A DNA stretch of 64,000 nucleotides from Paenibacillus xylanexedens (GCF_007680605.1 NZ_VEIO01000001.1:2609276-2673275); one strand, 5' to 3'. Shown: positions 36,679 through 46,350, counted from the stretch's first letter. Program-made: numbers and translations. The notes: generated by a model not told the origin, from the letters alone.

Positions 36679-39600
36679 ATGGTTGATGTTACTAAGAAAA
36701 AGCCTGAAGATCCGCCTGTACGCAAGCGTAGCTTTGCACGCAGACTAGGTAGCTTCGTTATGTGGATGGTTGTCCTTGGATTTATGGGCGTACTATTCGT
36801 TGGCGGTGCTTTAATGGGTTACGTCAGTTCGATCGTCAAAGACGAACCCGTCCGGTCAAGGGCCCTGATTGAACAAAAAGTCAGCGAAAACTCCATCACA
36901 GGCTTTGCTTACTTTTCTGACGGCAGTCCGATTGGTCAACTTCGCACGGAAGAAGACAGACGTCCGGTCACCTTTGACCAGATTCCCAAAAAGGTTATTG
37001 ATGCCGTGATCTCGATTGAAGACAATCATTTTTACGAACATAAAGGTGTAGACATGAGCGGAACACTGCGTGCCGTGAAACAAAAAGTGCTGAAAGAATC
37101 AGTACAAACGGGCGGCAGTACGCTTACGCAGCAATTAGCTAGACGTGTATTTCTGAATTTGGACCGTACGGAAGATCGTAAAGTAAAGGAAATTTTGCTT
37201 TCCCTTCGACTGGAACGTTTTCTGACCAAAGATGAGATTATGACCGCCTACCTGAACAAGGTGCCTTTCGGCAATGGTTCCAGCGGATACAACGTTTATG
37301 GAATCAAAGCAGCCGCCAAGGGATTGTTTAATATCAATGATCTCGAAAAAATAAATATAGCTCAGGCCGCTTATTTGGTTGGATTACCTCAGTCTCCCTC
37401 TTCCTACTCCGCCTTTAACGGTAAAGGCGATTTTGTAGAGGATAAATTTGATCGCGCCATCAATCGTCAAAAACTGGTTCTGCGCCGCATGCTGGAACTT
37501 GGCAAAATCACGCAATCGGAATACAACAATGCACTTGCCTTTGATATCAAAAGCTCGCTTGCTCCGAAAACCGTTAAAGCCTATAACACTTATCCATACC
37601 TTATGATGGAAACGGAACGTCAAGCAGCACAGATTATCATGCAGCAGCTGAATGCCGACAAAACGAAGGCGACAGGCAAAAGTACAGACGCTGAGGCATC
37701 GAAAAAGGAAAACAGTGCCCTGCTGGAAGAGGCTCAGTCACAGCTTCGCACAGGCGGATATCGCATCTATACAACAATTAACAAGAACATCTATAAAACG
37801 ATGCGTACGATTGCCGAAGATAACAGCAACTTCTCGGCAGATGATCCCGTTAAGGGAAAAGAGCAGACTGCAGCGATGCTGATCAATCATAAAACAGGAG
37901 CAATCCTCGGCATGATTGAAGGCCGAAGCTTCCAGGATGAACAGATGAACTATGCGACTCAAATGATTCGTCAGCCCGGTTCTACGATGAAACCTATTGC
38001 GGCTTATCTGCCAGCTCTGGAGGAAGGTCTTATTCAACCGGCCTCCGTCATCGACGATGCGCCAATTATCCTGAAAGACGGCCCTAGCGGATACCATATC
38101 GCCAAGAATGCGAACAACCGTTACCAAGGCTTGGTAACCGCTCGTAGAGCACTGAATTACTCATTGAACATACCCGCTCTAAAGCTGTTTAATGAGGAAG
38201 TTGGCATCGACAAAGCCTGGACTTTTGCGAAAAAGCTTGGCATTACGACGATCCAGAAGCAGGATTATCAGGCCCAGACCGGTGTTCTCGGCGGACTTCA
38301 ATATGGTGTAACGGTGGAGGAACTCACAAGCGCTTATGGCGCAATTGCTAACAAAGGGGTCTACAACGATTCTTATATGATCAGCAAAATTGTGGATTCC
38401 AAAGGCAACATTGTATACAAACACGACAGCGAGCCTGTACAGGCATTCTCGCAGCAGACCGCCTATCTTATGACGGATATGTTGCGTACCGTTATAACGG
38501 AAGGTACTGCAGATAAAGTACGAGAAAACTACAAGTATAGATCAAGTATACCGATTGTTGGTAAAACAGGTTCAACCCAAAACTACGCCGATGTCTGGTT
38601 TGAAGGATATACACCGGATGTTACTCTCGGTGTGTGGGTTGGTTATAAACAACCGGTCAATACACTTGAAAACAAATCACAACGCAAACGCGCTCAGCAG
38701 CTTTGGGCCAAAATTATGAATGAAGTGATCGAAACACAGAAGGATCTCTTTGTTACTAATTCATTCAAAAAACCTTCTGGTATTGAAACCAGAACAGTCT
38801 CAGCATATAGTGGCAAGCTCCCCACTTCCCTGACTGATAAATTCGTTACTGACATTTTCAATAGCAAATTTATTCCGAAGGAACGTGATGATGCTGTCGC
38901 TAAAGCGAAGTATATTACCTACAACGGTGTAAATTACATTCCGCGTGATGAGACACCTGCGGATATGTTGAAGGAAAAAACAGTTGTCAAGCGTAAGAAA
39001 CCAATCTCCGATCTCATTAAAGAATTGCAAAATGCTTTTAAACGGATGAGTCGTCACGAGTCGCTTGCATACTATCTGCCTGAAGATGCAGGTGCTGATC
39101 TGCCAACCGAGGTTGATCCACGCACAGATAACGGCAAAGCACCGGATGCACCTGGCAATGTTCGCATCTCCATCTCGGGAGAACGGGCATCCATCACATT
39201 CAATGCTACACCCGAAAGTGATGTTGTTGGGTATCGCCTTTATCGTTCAGTCGGTGGTGCCGGATTCCAGAATCAAGGCCAAGTTGTGCTGACAGGTGAG
39301 TCCAGATCGTTCTCGGCTTACGCAACAGCTAGTGGCAACTTTGCATTCTATGTTACAGCCGTAGACGTTGCTGGCAAGGAATCTGCGCCAAGTGCGACGG
39401 TGAGCAGTGCAGGCCCTGCTACGCCTGATCCGGAAGTGAACCAGCCTATTGAGGTACCTGGTACGGTGGTAACCCCTGGAGAAACCGTCAGTAACAACAA
39501 TGCACCAACGGTAGCTCCAAGCACACCAGGCCAAGTGAGTATCTCTGCGCTCTCACAAGGGCTTCGTATTCAGTGGGCGCCGAACCCGGAAGCAGACGCC

Positions 39601-39783
39601 GTACAGAGCTACGCTGTTTTCTATAGCGAGACTGGTTCGGAACCCTTCACCAAGATTGGCACCACTTCGGGTACCAGTATGGTTTATGGTGTACCGTCAT
39701 CAACGGGAGGCTGGTTCAAGGTATCTGCCAGCAACAGTGTCGGAGAGTCCGCATCCTCGGAAGCGATACACTATCAGCCTTAA
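36679..39783 (+). CDS. Class A penicillin-binding protein 1A with C-terminal fibronectin type III repeats
   Basis: A 1034-residue bifunctional peptidoglycan synthase. A short basic cytosolic tail and a transmembrane helix (about 30-55) are followed by a GT51 glycosyltransferase domain with SIEDNHFYEHKGVD (catalytic Glu near 114), GGSTLTQQLAR and AYLNKVPFG. The transpeptidase has the SxxK motif STMK (about 435), the SxN motif SLN (about 494) and KTGS (about 628). After about residue 820 come two fibronectin type III-like domains (about 822-910 and 950-1034) joined by a Pro/Thr/Val-rich linker. B. subtilis PonA has about 914 residues and a single such end, so this one is longer. AAGGAGG before the ATG; not linked to recU as in B. 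subtilis. Confidence 0.93.
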   Translation: MVDVTKKKPEDPPVRKRSFARRLGSFVMWMVVLGFMGVLFVGGALMGYVSSIVKDEPVRSRALIEQKVSENSITGFAYFSDGSPIGQLRTEEDRRPVTFDQIPKKVIDAVISIEDNHFYEHKGVDMSGTLRAVKQKVLKESVQTGGSTLTQQLARRVFLNLDRTEDRKVKEILLSLRLERFLTKDEIMTAYLNKVPFGNGSSGYNVYGIKAAAKGLFNINDLEKINIAQAAYLVGLPQSPSSYSAFNGKGDFVEDKFDRAINRQKLVLRRMLELGKITQSEYNNALAFDIKSSLAPKTVKAYNTYPYLMMETERQAAQIIMQQLNADKTKATGKSTDAEASKKENSALLEEAQSQLRTGGYRIYTTINKNIYKTMRTIAEDNSNFSADDPVKGKEQTAAMLINHKTGAILGMIEGRSFQDEQMNYATQMIRQPGSTMKPIAAYLPALEEGLIQPASVIDDAPIILKDGPSGYHIAKNANNRYQGLVTARRALNYSLNIPALKLFNEEVGIDKAWTFAKKLGITTIQKQDYQAQTGVLGGLQYGVTVEELTSAYGAIANKGVYNDSYMISKIVDSKGNIVYKHDSEPVQAFSQQTAYLMTDMLRTVITEGTADKVRENYKYRSSIPIVGKTGSTQNYADVWFEGYTPDVTLGVWVGYKQPVNTLENKSQRKRAQQLWAKIMNEVIETQKDLFVTNSFKKPSGIETRTVSAYSGKLPTSLTDKFVTDIFNSKFIPKERDDAVAKAKYITYNGVNYIPRDETPADMLKEKTVVKRKKPISDLIKELQNAFKRMSRHESLAYYLPEDAGADLPTEVDPRTDNGKAPDAPGNVRISISGERASITFNATPESDVVGYRLYRSVGGAGFQNQGQVVLTGESRSFSAYATASGNFAFYVTAVDVAGKESAPSATVSSAGPATPDPEVNQPIEVPGTVVTPGETVSNNNAPTVAPSTPGQVSISALSQGLRIQWAPNPEADAVQSYAVFYSETGSEPFTKIGTTSGTSMVYGVPSSTGGWFKVSASNSVGESASSEAIHYQP

Positions 39784-39825
39784 TACGGGTGACTAACCCG
39801 TTGACAAACCAATCTGTAAACGAAT

Positions 39826-39872
39826 GAAAAAGCCGCATGTCCAGTGTGAATACACTGGCATGCGGCTTTGTT
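39826..39872. terminator. Bidirectional terminator between PBP and acsA
   Basis: AAAAGCCGCATG(T)CCAGTGT pairs with ACACTGGCATGCGGCTTT over a 4-base loop; convergent genes on both sides. Confidence 0.93.
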
Positions 39873-39905
39873 TATGTTCATGTCCTTTTTAACTCTACAT
39901 ATTAC

Positions 39906-41630
39906 TCAATCCTCAATGGTGGATAAGTCACCTGTTGGCAGATCAAGTTCCCATGCCTTCAACACTCGGCGCATAATCTTGCCTGAACGAGTCTTCGGCA
40001 GCCTTTCTTTGAATTCGATCTCACGAGGTGCTGCGTGAGCGGACAGGCCCTCTTTTACAAACCGATAGATTTCTTCCTTCAGCTCCGGCGTCGCCTCATA
40101 CCCTTCACGAAGCGCGACAAACGCTTTGATGATCTCGCCGCGTGTAACATCCGGTTTACCGATCACGCCAGCCTCAGCAACCGCTGGGTGCTCTACCAGT
40201 TTACTTTCCACTTCAAACGGTCCAATGCGCTCACCAGAAGAGTTGATGACATCGTCGATGCGTCCCTGGAACCAGAAGTATCCGTCTTCGTCCATATACG
40301 CCGAATCCCCGGATACATACCAGCCTGTCAGTCTAAAGTACTCCTCATATTTCGCTGGATTATTCCAGATTTTTGCCATCATCGACGGCCAAGGTGTGCG
40401 GATCGCCAGATTCCCCATACTGTATGGCGAGAGCTCTTGTCCACGATCATCGATAATAGCTGCTTCAACACCCGGTAAAGGTCGTCCCATGGAACCCGGT
40501 TTAATCGGCATACCCGGGTAGTTACAGATTAACTGCGCTCCCGTCTCGGTCATCCACCATGTATCATGTATTCGTTGACCGTACGCTTTCCAGCCCCAAC
40601 GTACGACCTCCGGATTCAGAGGTTCTCCTACCGACATGACATGGCGCAAGCTACTCAAATCATGCTGGGCAATTGTCTCATCCCCTGCGCCCATGAGCAT
40701 ACGGAATGCCGTAGGGGCACTGTACCATACACTTACCTTGTTTTTTTCAATTGTGCTGTACCAGTCCTGCGGGCTAAAACGTCCCCCACGAATTACATTC
40801 GTTACCCCGTTAAGCCAAGGGGCGAAAATGCCATACGACGTGCCTGTTACCCAACCTGGATCGGCAGTGCACCAATATATGTCATCTTCTCGCAGGTCAA
40901 GTACAACTTTACCTGTATAATAATGCTGAATCATTGCATTCTGAACATGGTATACACCCTTCGGTTTCCCTGTTGAACCCGAGGTATAATGAATCAACAG
41001 TCCATCCTCACGCGTCAGCCATTCCACTTCCATATCATCCGAAGCCGCAGACATCTCTGCATCAAAATCAATCAGTCCATCCTCAGACTGCGGGCCACCG
41101 CCGACAACAAAAATATGTTTCAGCTCTGGTAATTCGGATCGTTTAATCCGTCCAAGAAGCTCAGGCGTGGTCACAAGCGCAACAGCACCACTGTCCTCCA
41201 GCCGATCCTTCACTGCCGTTTCCATAAAGGCCTCGAATAAAGGACCCGCTACAGCGCCCACTTTCAAAATTCCCAGCAAACTGAAATACAGCTCAGGACT
41301 TCGTGGCATAAAAATAAAAACACGATCTCCTTTATCTACGCCATATTTATGCAGCACATTACCAAAACGACTCGACTGCTCGCTCAGATCTGCGAAGGTG
41401 TAAGCTTCCTCACGGGAAGCATCGCTGTAGAGCAAAGCCGTCTTCCCACCTCTGCCTTCCAGGACATGGCGATCAATCGCCTCATGTGCCATATTCACTT
41501 TGCCGCTGGCGTGCCACGTAAAGTGCCTTTCTACCGTTTCCCAATCGAACCGGCTTCTTGCTTCCGTATAATCGCCCAGATTCGATTCAGACACCACCGT
41601 TTGCAGCATCTCATTATGTGCTTGACTCAT
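39906..41630 (-). CDS. acsA: Acetyl-CoA synthetase (AMP-forming)
   Basis: Activates acetate to acetyl-CoA, 574 residues, the size of B. subtilis AcsA. It has the P-loop HYTSGSTGKPKG, YWCTADPGWVTG, VWYSAPTAFRML, MTETGAQ and the A10 motif RSGKIMRR with Lys551, the residue whose acetylation inactivates the enzyme in B. subtilis. The divergent neighbour acuA encodes the acetyltransferase that does this. GGAGG before the ATG. A cre-like site lies 80 bases upstream, so repression by CcpA is likely. Confidence 0.95.
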   Translation of the reverse strand: MSQAHNEMLQTVVSESNLGDYTEARSRFDWETVERHFTWHASGKVNMAHEAIDRHVLEGRGGKTALLYSDASREEAYTFADLSEQSSRFGNVLHKYGVDKGDRVFIFMPRSPELYFSLLGILKVGAVAGPLFEAFMETAVKDRLEDSGAVALVTTPELLGRIKRSELPELKHIFVVGGGPQSEDGLIDFDAEMSAASDDMEVEWLTREDGLLIHYTSGSTGKPKGVYHVQNAMIQHYYTGKVVLDLREDDIYWCTADPGWVTGTSYGIFAPWLNGVTNVIRGGRFSPQDWYSTIEKNKVSVWYSAPTAFRMLMGAGDETIAQHDLSSLRHVMSVGEPLNPEVVRWGWKAYGQRIHDTWWMTETGAQLICNYPGMPIKPGSMGRPLPGVEAAIIDDRGQELSPYSMGNLAIRTPWPSMMAKIWNNPAKYEEYFRLTGWYVSGDSAYMDEDGYFWFQGRIDDVINSSGERIGPFEVESKLVEHPAVAEAGVIGKPDVTRGEIIKAFVALREGYEATPELKEEIYRFVKEGLSAHAAPREIEFKERLPKTRSGKIMRRVLKAWELDLPTGDLSTIED

Positions 41631-41709
41631 GCTTGCCAGCCTCCTTCAACTCGACATTTCGATTCCCTTCAGGGTTCATTCGTATTGCCTTTGTGTTGAC
41701 TGAACTTCC

Positions 41710-41723
41710 AGTTAGCGCTTACA
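41710..41723. promoter_or_regulatory. Candidate catabolite responsive element (CcpA operator)
   Basis: On the minus strand TGTAAGCGCTAACT matches the cre consensus TGNAANCGNTNNCA at all fixed positions but the last. It lies between acsA and acuA, which are CcpA targets in B. subtilis. A TATAAT at 41813-41818 (minus) could be the -10 of acsA, placing the site inside the transcribed leader as a roadblock. Confidence 0.6.
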
Positions 41724-41899
41724 TTAGTAGAGAGAACTTCTCGCCATGTACTTGCCTGACCCAACCGTTGCACTCAAACGGTGTTGAATTGTGAACATTT
41801 TTTGTCAACGCAATTATAGCAAATTGGATCAAACATCGTCTACGGCTTTTCATTTTTTTGGTTTTTTGCTATAAGTAGGGGGAGAGAGGGGAATGAACC

Positions 41900-42532
41900 A
41901 TGGAGCATATCAAGAAGCATCATATACGTTCCATTTTCAAGTCCGACCACCGAATTACGGTTGAGGGGCCCGTGCCCGCAGAACAGATTATGGAATTGAC
42001 GTTTCACTCCGATCTGGATGCCTTTCGGCGCCCAACAGAGCAACAAGAAGCCATTGCCGAGATTGCTGCCTTACCCGAAGGGCGAATTATAATTGCCCAT
42101 GAAAATAATATCATCATCGGATACGTTACTTTTCACTACGCAGATGAGTGTGAACGCTGGTCCGAGGGCAACATGACAGACCTGATCGAGCTTGGAGCCA
42201 TCGAAGTCGCAGACGAGTATCGCTCTCTTGGTGTAGGCCGTGAAATGCTCCTTACTGCGATGCAAGATACGTATATGGAGAACTATATTATTTTCACGAC
42301 AGAGTATTACTGGCACTGGGACTTGAAGGGTAGCGGACTATCGGTATGGGATTATCGCAAAATGATGGAGCGGCTTATGCAAAACATTGATATGACCTGG
42401 TACGCGACAGATGATCCTGAAATCTGCTCCCATCCTGCGAATTGCCTTATGGTTCGGATCGGCAGTCAAGTACCCATGACCTCGGAGGAACAGTTTGACC
42501 GTGTCCGCTTCCGTCATCGGTTTATGTATTAA
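41900..42532 (+). CDS. acuA: AcuA-type GNAT protein acetyltransferase
   Basis: A 210-residue GNAT enzyme, the same length as B. subtilis AcuA, which acetylates and inactivates AcsA. The N-terminus MEHIKKHHIRSIFKSDHRITVEGPV is AcuA-like. The acetyl-CoA-binding region is IEVADEYRSLGVGREMLLTAM (R/Q-x-x-G-x-G/A type), followed by IFTTEYYWHWDLKGSGLSVWDYRKMMERLM. It sits head-to-head with acsA. In B. subtilis acuA is followed by acuB and the deacetylase gene acuC; here an mtnN gene in the opposite direction follows instead. Ribosome site GAGAGGGG. Confidence 0.92.
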   Translation: MEHIKKHHIRSIFKSDHRITVEGPVPAEQIMELTFHSDLDAFRRPTEQQEAIAEIAALPEGRIIIAHENNIIIGYVTFHYADECERWSEGNMTDLIELGAIEVADEYRSLGVGREMLLTAMQDTYMENYIIFTTEYYWHWDLKGSGLSVWDYRKMMERLMQNIDMTWYATDDPEICSHPANCLMVRIGSQVPMTSEEQFDRVRFRHRFMY

Positions 42533-42568
42533 AGGAACAAGTGCGAATCGCGAAGGAATACATAAAAG

Positions 42569-42624
42569 AACCGCCTTGCAGATCATTCTCCATCGTCAAC
42601 GGAAAATGCATCTGCGAGGCGGTT
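42569..42624. terminator. Bidirectional terminator between acuA and mtnN
   Basis: AACCGCCTTGCAGAT pairs with ATCTGCGAGGCGGTT with one mismatch and a long 26-base loop. Confidence 0.75.
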
Positions 42625-42684
42625 TATTCGTGTCCCATCTCGATTTATTCGTGTCTCATTGCGGGTAAATCACGTGTTGTAGAA

Positions 42685-43380
42685 TCACATATGTTCAAGC
42701 ATGTGCTCAACGATACGATGGGAACGCTGGGAAGACTGCACCGTAAACTCGGCAAAATTCACATGTGCAGAACCGTCTGCCTTGTCAGACATGCTACGTA
42801 GCACAACGAAGGGTACACGGTTCATGTGACACACTTGAGCAACCGCTGCCCCTTCCATCTCCGCACAAGCTCCTTCCATCTCTGTGTAAAGCATGTTTAC
42901 AGTCTCCTTGCTGGCAATAAACTGATCACCCGACAACACCTTGCCAATCCGATATTGAGCGCCCTGCGCCTTGCACGCTTCTTCAGCGAGCGAAATTAAC
43001 GCAGGCTCCGCCGGGAATGCCGATGTCTCCTGGTACGGTATCACTCCACGTTCGAATCCCAGTGGTGTTACGTCCATGTCGTGCTGTACACATACGGAAG
43101 AGATAACCATGTCGCCAATGTTCAATTCGGGATGAACCGCTCCTGCCACTCCTGTAAAAATCACCCGATTCACCTGAAAACGATCAATCAGAATCTGCGT
43201 AGTTACCGCCGCATTTACTTTCCCTACGCCTGACTTGCATACGACAATCTGCTTGCCAAGCCACTCACCGGCGACATACGTGATGCCTGTCTGCTTCACC
43301 GTTTCAAGCTGTTTCATGCCCTGAAGCAGAAGCTCAACTTCCTCATCCATAGCACCCATAATTCCTATCGTTTCACGCAT
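42685..43380 (-). CDS. mtnN: 5'-methylthioadenosine/S-adenosylhomocysteine nucleosidase
   Basis: Cleaves adenine from MTA and SAH, linking the methionine salvage and activated methyl cycles. The 231-residue protein starts MRETIGIMGAMDEEVELLL (family signature) and holds KSGVGKVNAAVTTQILID, VIFTGVAGAVHPELNIGDMVIS, SGDQFIAS, EMEGAAVAQVCH and the catalytic LRSMSDKADGSAH. The ATG at 43380 follows AGGGAGG; 14 upstream open codons are not needed. It separates acuA from ccpA. Confidence 0.96.
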   Translation of the reverse strand: MRETIGIMGAMDEEVELLLQGMKQLETVKQTGITYVAGEWLGKQIVVCKSGVGKVNAAVTTQILIDRFQVNRVIFTGVAGAVHPELNIGDMVISSVCVQHDMDVTPLGFERGVIPYQETSAFPAEPALISLAEEACKAQGAQYRIGKVLSGDQFIASKETVNMLYTEMEGACAEMEGAAVAQVCHMNRVPFVVLRSMSDKADGSAHVNFAEFTVQSSQRSHRIVEHMLEHM

Positions 43381-43446
43381 TGTTGTATCCTCCCTGTTTC
43401 CCCGTTCTGTATGTGAGATCATGTCATTACCCGAGCCGTTTTAAGC

Positions 43447-43470
43447 ACAAAAGCTCCGTTTCCGGAGCTC
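43447..43470 (-). terminator. Terminator of ccpA
   Basis: GAGCTCCG pairs with CGGAGCTT across a GAAA tetraloop, then a short TTTTG run on the minus strand. Confidence 0.75.
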
Positions 43471-43538
43471 CTGTACAATCGAAATCTATGTAGAGAGAAT
43501 TGAATCTCCCTTTCGCTTACTTGATAAAAAATAATCAA

Positions 43539-44546
43539 TTAACCCGCGTGACTTACCGACAAACGAAGAATAGTTTCATGCGGCAAAATCACTCTTGGAT
43601 TTTCCACATTTTCTTTCTTCATCAGTTTGGTCAGCAAACGCATCGCTACCGCACCCAGATCATACATCGGTTGAGCAACAGTTGTTAACTGCGGACGCAC
43701 CATGGAAGCCATACGAATGTTATCCACGCTAATGATGGAGAAGTCATCCGGTACTTTCAAGCCATCGTCCTGAATGCTGTGAATTGCACCAATCGCCATT
43801 TCATCTGTTGCAGCAAAGATCGCAGTCGGTTTTTTCTTAAGCCCGAGGAAGTATTTCATCGCTTCCACACCGGATTCATATCGATAGTTACCGATGCGTA
43901 CCAGATCCTCTTGATACTCAATACCTGCTGCTTCCAATGCCTTCTTATACCCTTGGAAACGTGCAAAACCGTTAGCCGGATCCTGCAACGTTCCACTGAT
44001 CATCGCGATCTCTTTGTGACCGTGACGAATGAGTGTGTTGACAGCATCAAACGCAGCTGCTTCATGATCAATATCAACAGAAGGGAATGTGCCCTTCTCA
44101 TCACTTGTTGCGCACAATACGATTGGAACTGCTGCAGACTGGAACGCTTGAATGTGTTCATCCGTTACCGTACCGCCCATGAAGAGCAGTCCATCCACTT
44201 GTTTCTCCAGCAGGGTGTTGATAACACGAATTTCTTTTTCTTTCTTTTTGTCCGCATTACACAGAATGATATTGTAGTGGTACATATTCGCAATATCTTC
44301 GATTCCGCGGGCAATCTCCGCAAAGGTGGAGTTCGAAATGTCCGGAATAACGACTCCAACTGTCGTTGTCTTTTTGCTCGCCAGACCACGGGCTACCGCA
44401 TTCGGACGATATCCGAGTCTTTCAATTGCTTCGTATACTTTTTTCCGCGTTTGCGGTTTGACATTAGGGTTATTGTTGACTACCCGTGATACCGTTGCCA
44501 TGGACACTCCAGCTTCACGTGCCACATCATAAATGGTTACCGTCAC
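43539..44546 (-). CDS. ccpA: Catabolite control protein A
   Basis: LacI/GalR-type master regulator of carbon catabolite repression, activated by Ser-phosphorylated HPr or Crh. The 335-residue protein has the N-terminal helix-turn-helix [21 protein letters not shown] and hinge [20 protein letters not shown], then the periplasmic-binding-like domain. The start is best placed at a GTG at 44546: GGAGCG lies seven bases before it, and MTVTIYDVA matches the Bacillus N-terminus; the ATG five codons upstream has no ribosome site. The neighbourhood (acsA, acuA, ytxJ) is that of B. subtilis ccpA. Confidence 0.95.
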   Translation of the reverse strand: MTVTIYDVAREAGVSMATVSRVVNNNPNVKPQTRKKVYEAIERLGYRPNAVARGLASKKTTTVGVVIPDISNSTFAEIARGIEDIANMYHYNIILCNADKKKEKEIRVINTLLEKQVDGLLFMGGTVTDEHIQAFQSAAVPIVLCATSDEKGTFPSVDIDHEAAAFDAVNTLIRHGHKEIAMISGTLQDPANGFARFQGYKKALEAAGIEYQEDLVRIGNYRYESGVEAMKYFLGLKKKPTAIFAATDEMAIGAIHSIQDDGLKVPDDFSIISVDNIRMASMVRPQLTTVAQPMYDLGAVAMRLLTKLMKKENVENPRVILPHETILRLSVSHAG

Positions 44547-44638
44547 AGTACTTCGCTCCATTACCAGTAAATTTTCATTCCATTTTCATTAAGATTTATA
44601 TTACGACAAATTATTGCATTAATCAATTAAAATAGGCT

Positions 44639-44986
44639 CTAGGACTCACTTAAAGTGTTAGCAAGCATCTTACTGGTAATCTCTGAATGGGAAGTATGCC
44701 ATACCGGATTTCCCTTTTTGACCAGAATAACTTGGGGAGATTCGTGCTTAACACCCAGTCTCTCGGCTACTTCGTTAGATACCGGGCGATCCTCCACCAC
44801 ATAGATGATGCCGTATTTGACGTTTTCATTCGGAGAGTTATGCAGATAATCATTCATCTCCTGATAAGCATGTGCGCTGATCGGACAGCGGGTACTATGC
44901 TTGAACAGAAGCAAGGGTTGATCCTCCGTCGCCTGCACAGCGGAGTTTAGCTGTTCAATACTTGTCATTTTAGTCATGTCAGCCAT
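44639..44986 (-). CDS. ytxJ: Bacillithiol system redox-active protein YtxJ
   Basis: A 115-residue thioredoxin-fold protein of the YtxJ family (monothiol bacilliredoxin). The active site is KHSTRCPISAHA with a single catalytic Cys34; YVVEDRPVSNEVAERLGVKHESPQVILVKKG is the conserved second half including a cis-Pro. Bacillithiol is the low-molecular-weight thiol of Bacillales. AAGGGGG before the ATG. It lies 93 bases upstream of ccpA and may be cotranscribed, as in B. subtilis. Confidence 0.93.
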   Translation of the reverse strand: MADMTKMTSIEQLNSAVQATEDQPLLLFKHSTRCPISAHAYQEMNDYLHNSPNENVKYGIIYVVEDRPVSNEVAERLGVKHESPQVILVKKGNPVWHTSHSEITSKMLANTLSES

Positions 44987-45108
44987 TCGTTATACATCCC
45001 CCTTAATCAGCAATAACGCCATGTGGAGCGTTTTCACTCTTCGATATCTTAACAAAAAGTGAGCAAAAAATCCAATTTTCATGAAAACAAGCATTGCACA
45101 CGTCAAAA

Positions 45109-45552
45109 CTAGACGGCATTTGAGAAATGCGCCTGCCATACAAAACCCGACAACTGTGCCAATCTGCGCTCCGTATCCTCAATCCACGCTTTGTCTTTCG
45201 CTTTGTGTGCGTAGCTCATAATATCTAGCAATAGATTGATTCGTCCCTCTACCGCCTCTTTCATTCGGTATTCCATCTCCTGATCCGCTGCCTCCGGCCA
45301 GGCCAGAAGCTGTTCGTGGAGTAGGTCAGCCAGTTCATTCTGTTCCCCAAAAGAGACATCTTGCTTCACAGGCTGTTCACCCAGTTTGCTAATACATTCT
45401 GTCAAATCCGGTTTCACCGGCTGCAACACCTCGTATGATACACAGTCTGCACACGCAAAAACAGGTACATTACGAATTTCTACCTTTTTGGCGTATACGA
45501 CCGTTCTTAATTCCAATTCCATTACATGTCCACATCTGCACGACTTGCGCAC
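45109..45552 (-). CDS. Hypothetical protein with N-terminal Cys4 zinc-ribbon-like motif
   Basis: A roughly 147-residue protein. CRCGH...VFACADCV (CxC and CxxC) at the N-terminus resembles a YgiT-type or other treble-clef/zinc-ribbon unit, followed by a helical C-terminal region (EQNELADLLHEQLLAWPEAADQ; INLLLDIMSYAHKAKDKAW). Family not recognised with confidence. The most plausible start is GTG 45552, six bases after GAGGTG; an ATG at 45558 overlaps that site. Confidence 0.7.
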   Translation of the reverse strand: MRKSCRCGHVMELELRTVVYAKKVEIRNVPVFACADCVSYEVLQPVKPDLTECISKLGEQPVKQDVSFGEQNELADLLHEQLLAWPEAADQEMEYRMKEAVEGRINLLLDIMSYAHKAKDKAWIEDTERRLAQLSGFVWQAHFSNAV

Positions 45553-45816
45553 AACCATCACCTCATTCGTTCTTTACTCTCTATGTATGTACCATTCGAC
45601 CTATTTCCGCCTAAATCCTGCTGTAAACTAAAGGTTGCACAAATTACCACTGTCACCAGATGAAGGCTGTCGAATAAAGGCTGGGGTTGAGTTGAAATCG
45701 TTCTATCCGGATAAGAACTTGTGCTTAAGCCATGCTTAGATTAGGAAGCCAAGCAGCGAATCTGGTACAATATAAGACACGATCTGCCAAATTCAATATA
45801 GAAGGGGAGTTAACAT

Positions 45817-46350
45817 ATGAGATTATCAGGTCAAAAAATCATCGCGCTAGTTGATGAAGAATTTGAAGATCTGGAGCTATGGTATCCGGTATACCGCGTG
45901 CGCGAAGAAGGTGCCGAAGTGCATCTGGCTGGCGAGCAAAAAGGAAAAACATATGTCGGTAAATATGGTGTTCCTGCTACCGCTGAATACAGTTTCGACG
46001 AACTCAGCAGCTCCGATTATGATGGAATTCTGGTCCCGGGAGGATGGGCTCCAGATAAATTACGACGCTACCCCAAAGTGCTGGAGCTTGTAAAAGAGAT
46101 GCATGCAGACCGCAAGCCGATCGGGCAAATCTGCCATGCAGGCTGGGTACTCATCTCTGCCAAAATTTTGAATGGAATTACCGTAACCTCTACGCCAGGT
46201 ATTCGGGATGACATGGAGAATGCAGGTGCGATATGGAAAGATGAAGCCGTTGTCGTGGATGGGCATATCATCTCCGCTCGTCGTCCACCGGATCTCCCTC
46301 CTTATGGAAAAGCATTCTGTGATGCACTTGCTGCAAAAGCTGCCAAATAA
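45817..46350 (+). CDS. DJ-1/PfpI family type 1 glutamine amidotransferase-like protein
   Basis: A 177-residue PfpI/DJ-1 family member. It has the acid residue in ALVDEEFEDLELWYPVYRVREEGAEV, the GILVPGGWAPDKLRR loop and the nucleophile elbow GQICHAGWVL (Cys near residue 106 followed by His). Family members act as deglycases, chaperones or proteases; general stress protein YfkM of B. subtilis is of this type. Strong GGGGAG site. Single gene with its own terminator. Confidence 0.92.
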   Translation: MRLSGQKIIALVDEEFEDLELWYPVYRVREEGAEVHLAGEQKGKTYVGKYGVPATAEYSFDELSSSDYDGILVPGGWAPDKLRRYPKVLELVKEMHADRKPIGQICHAGWVLISAKILNGITVTSTPGIRDDMENAGAIWKDEAVVVDGHIISARRPPDLPPYGKAFCDALAAKAAK

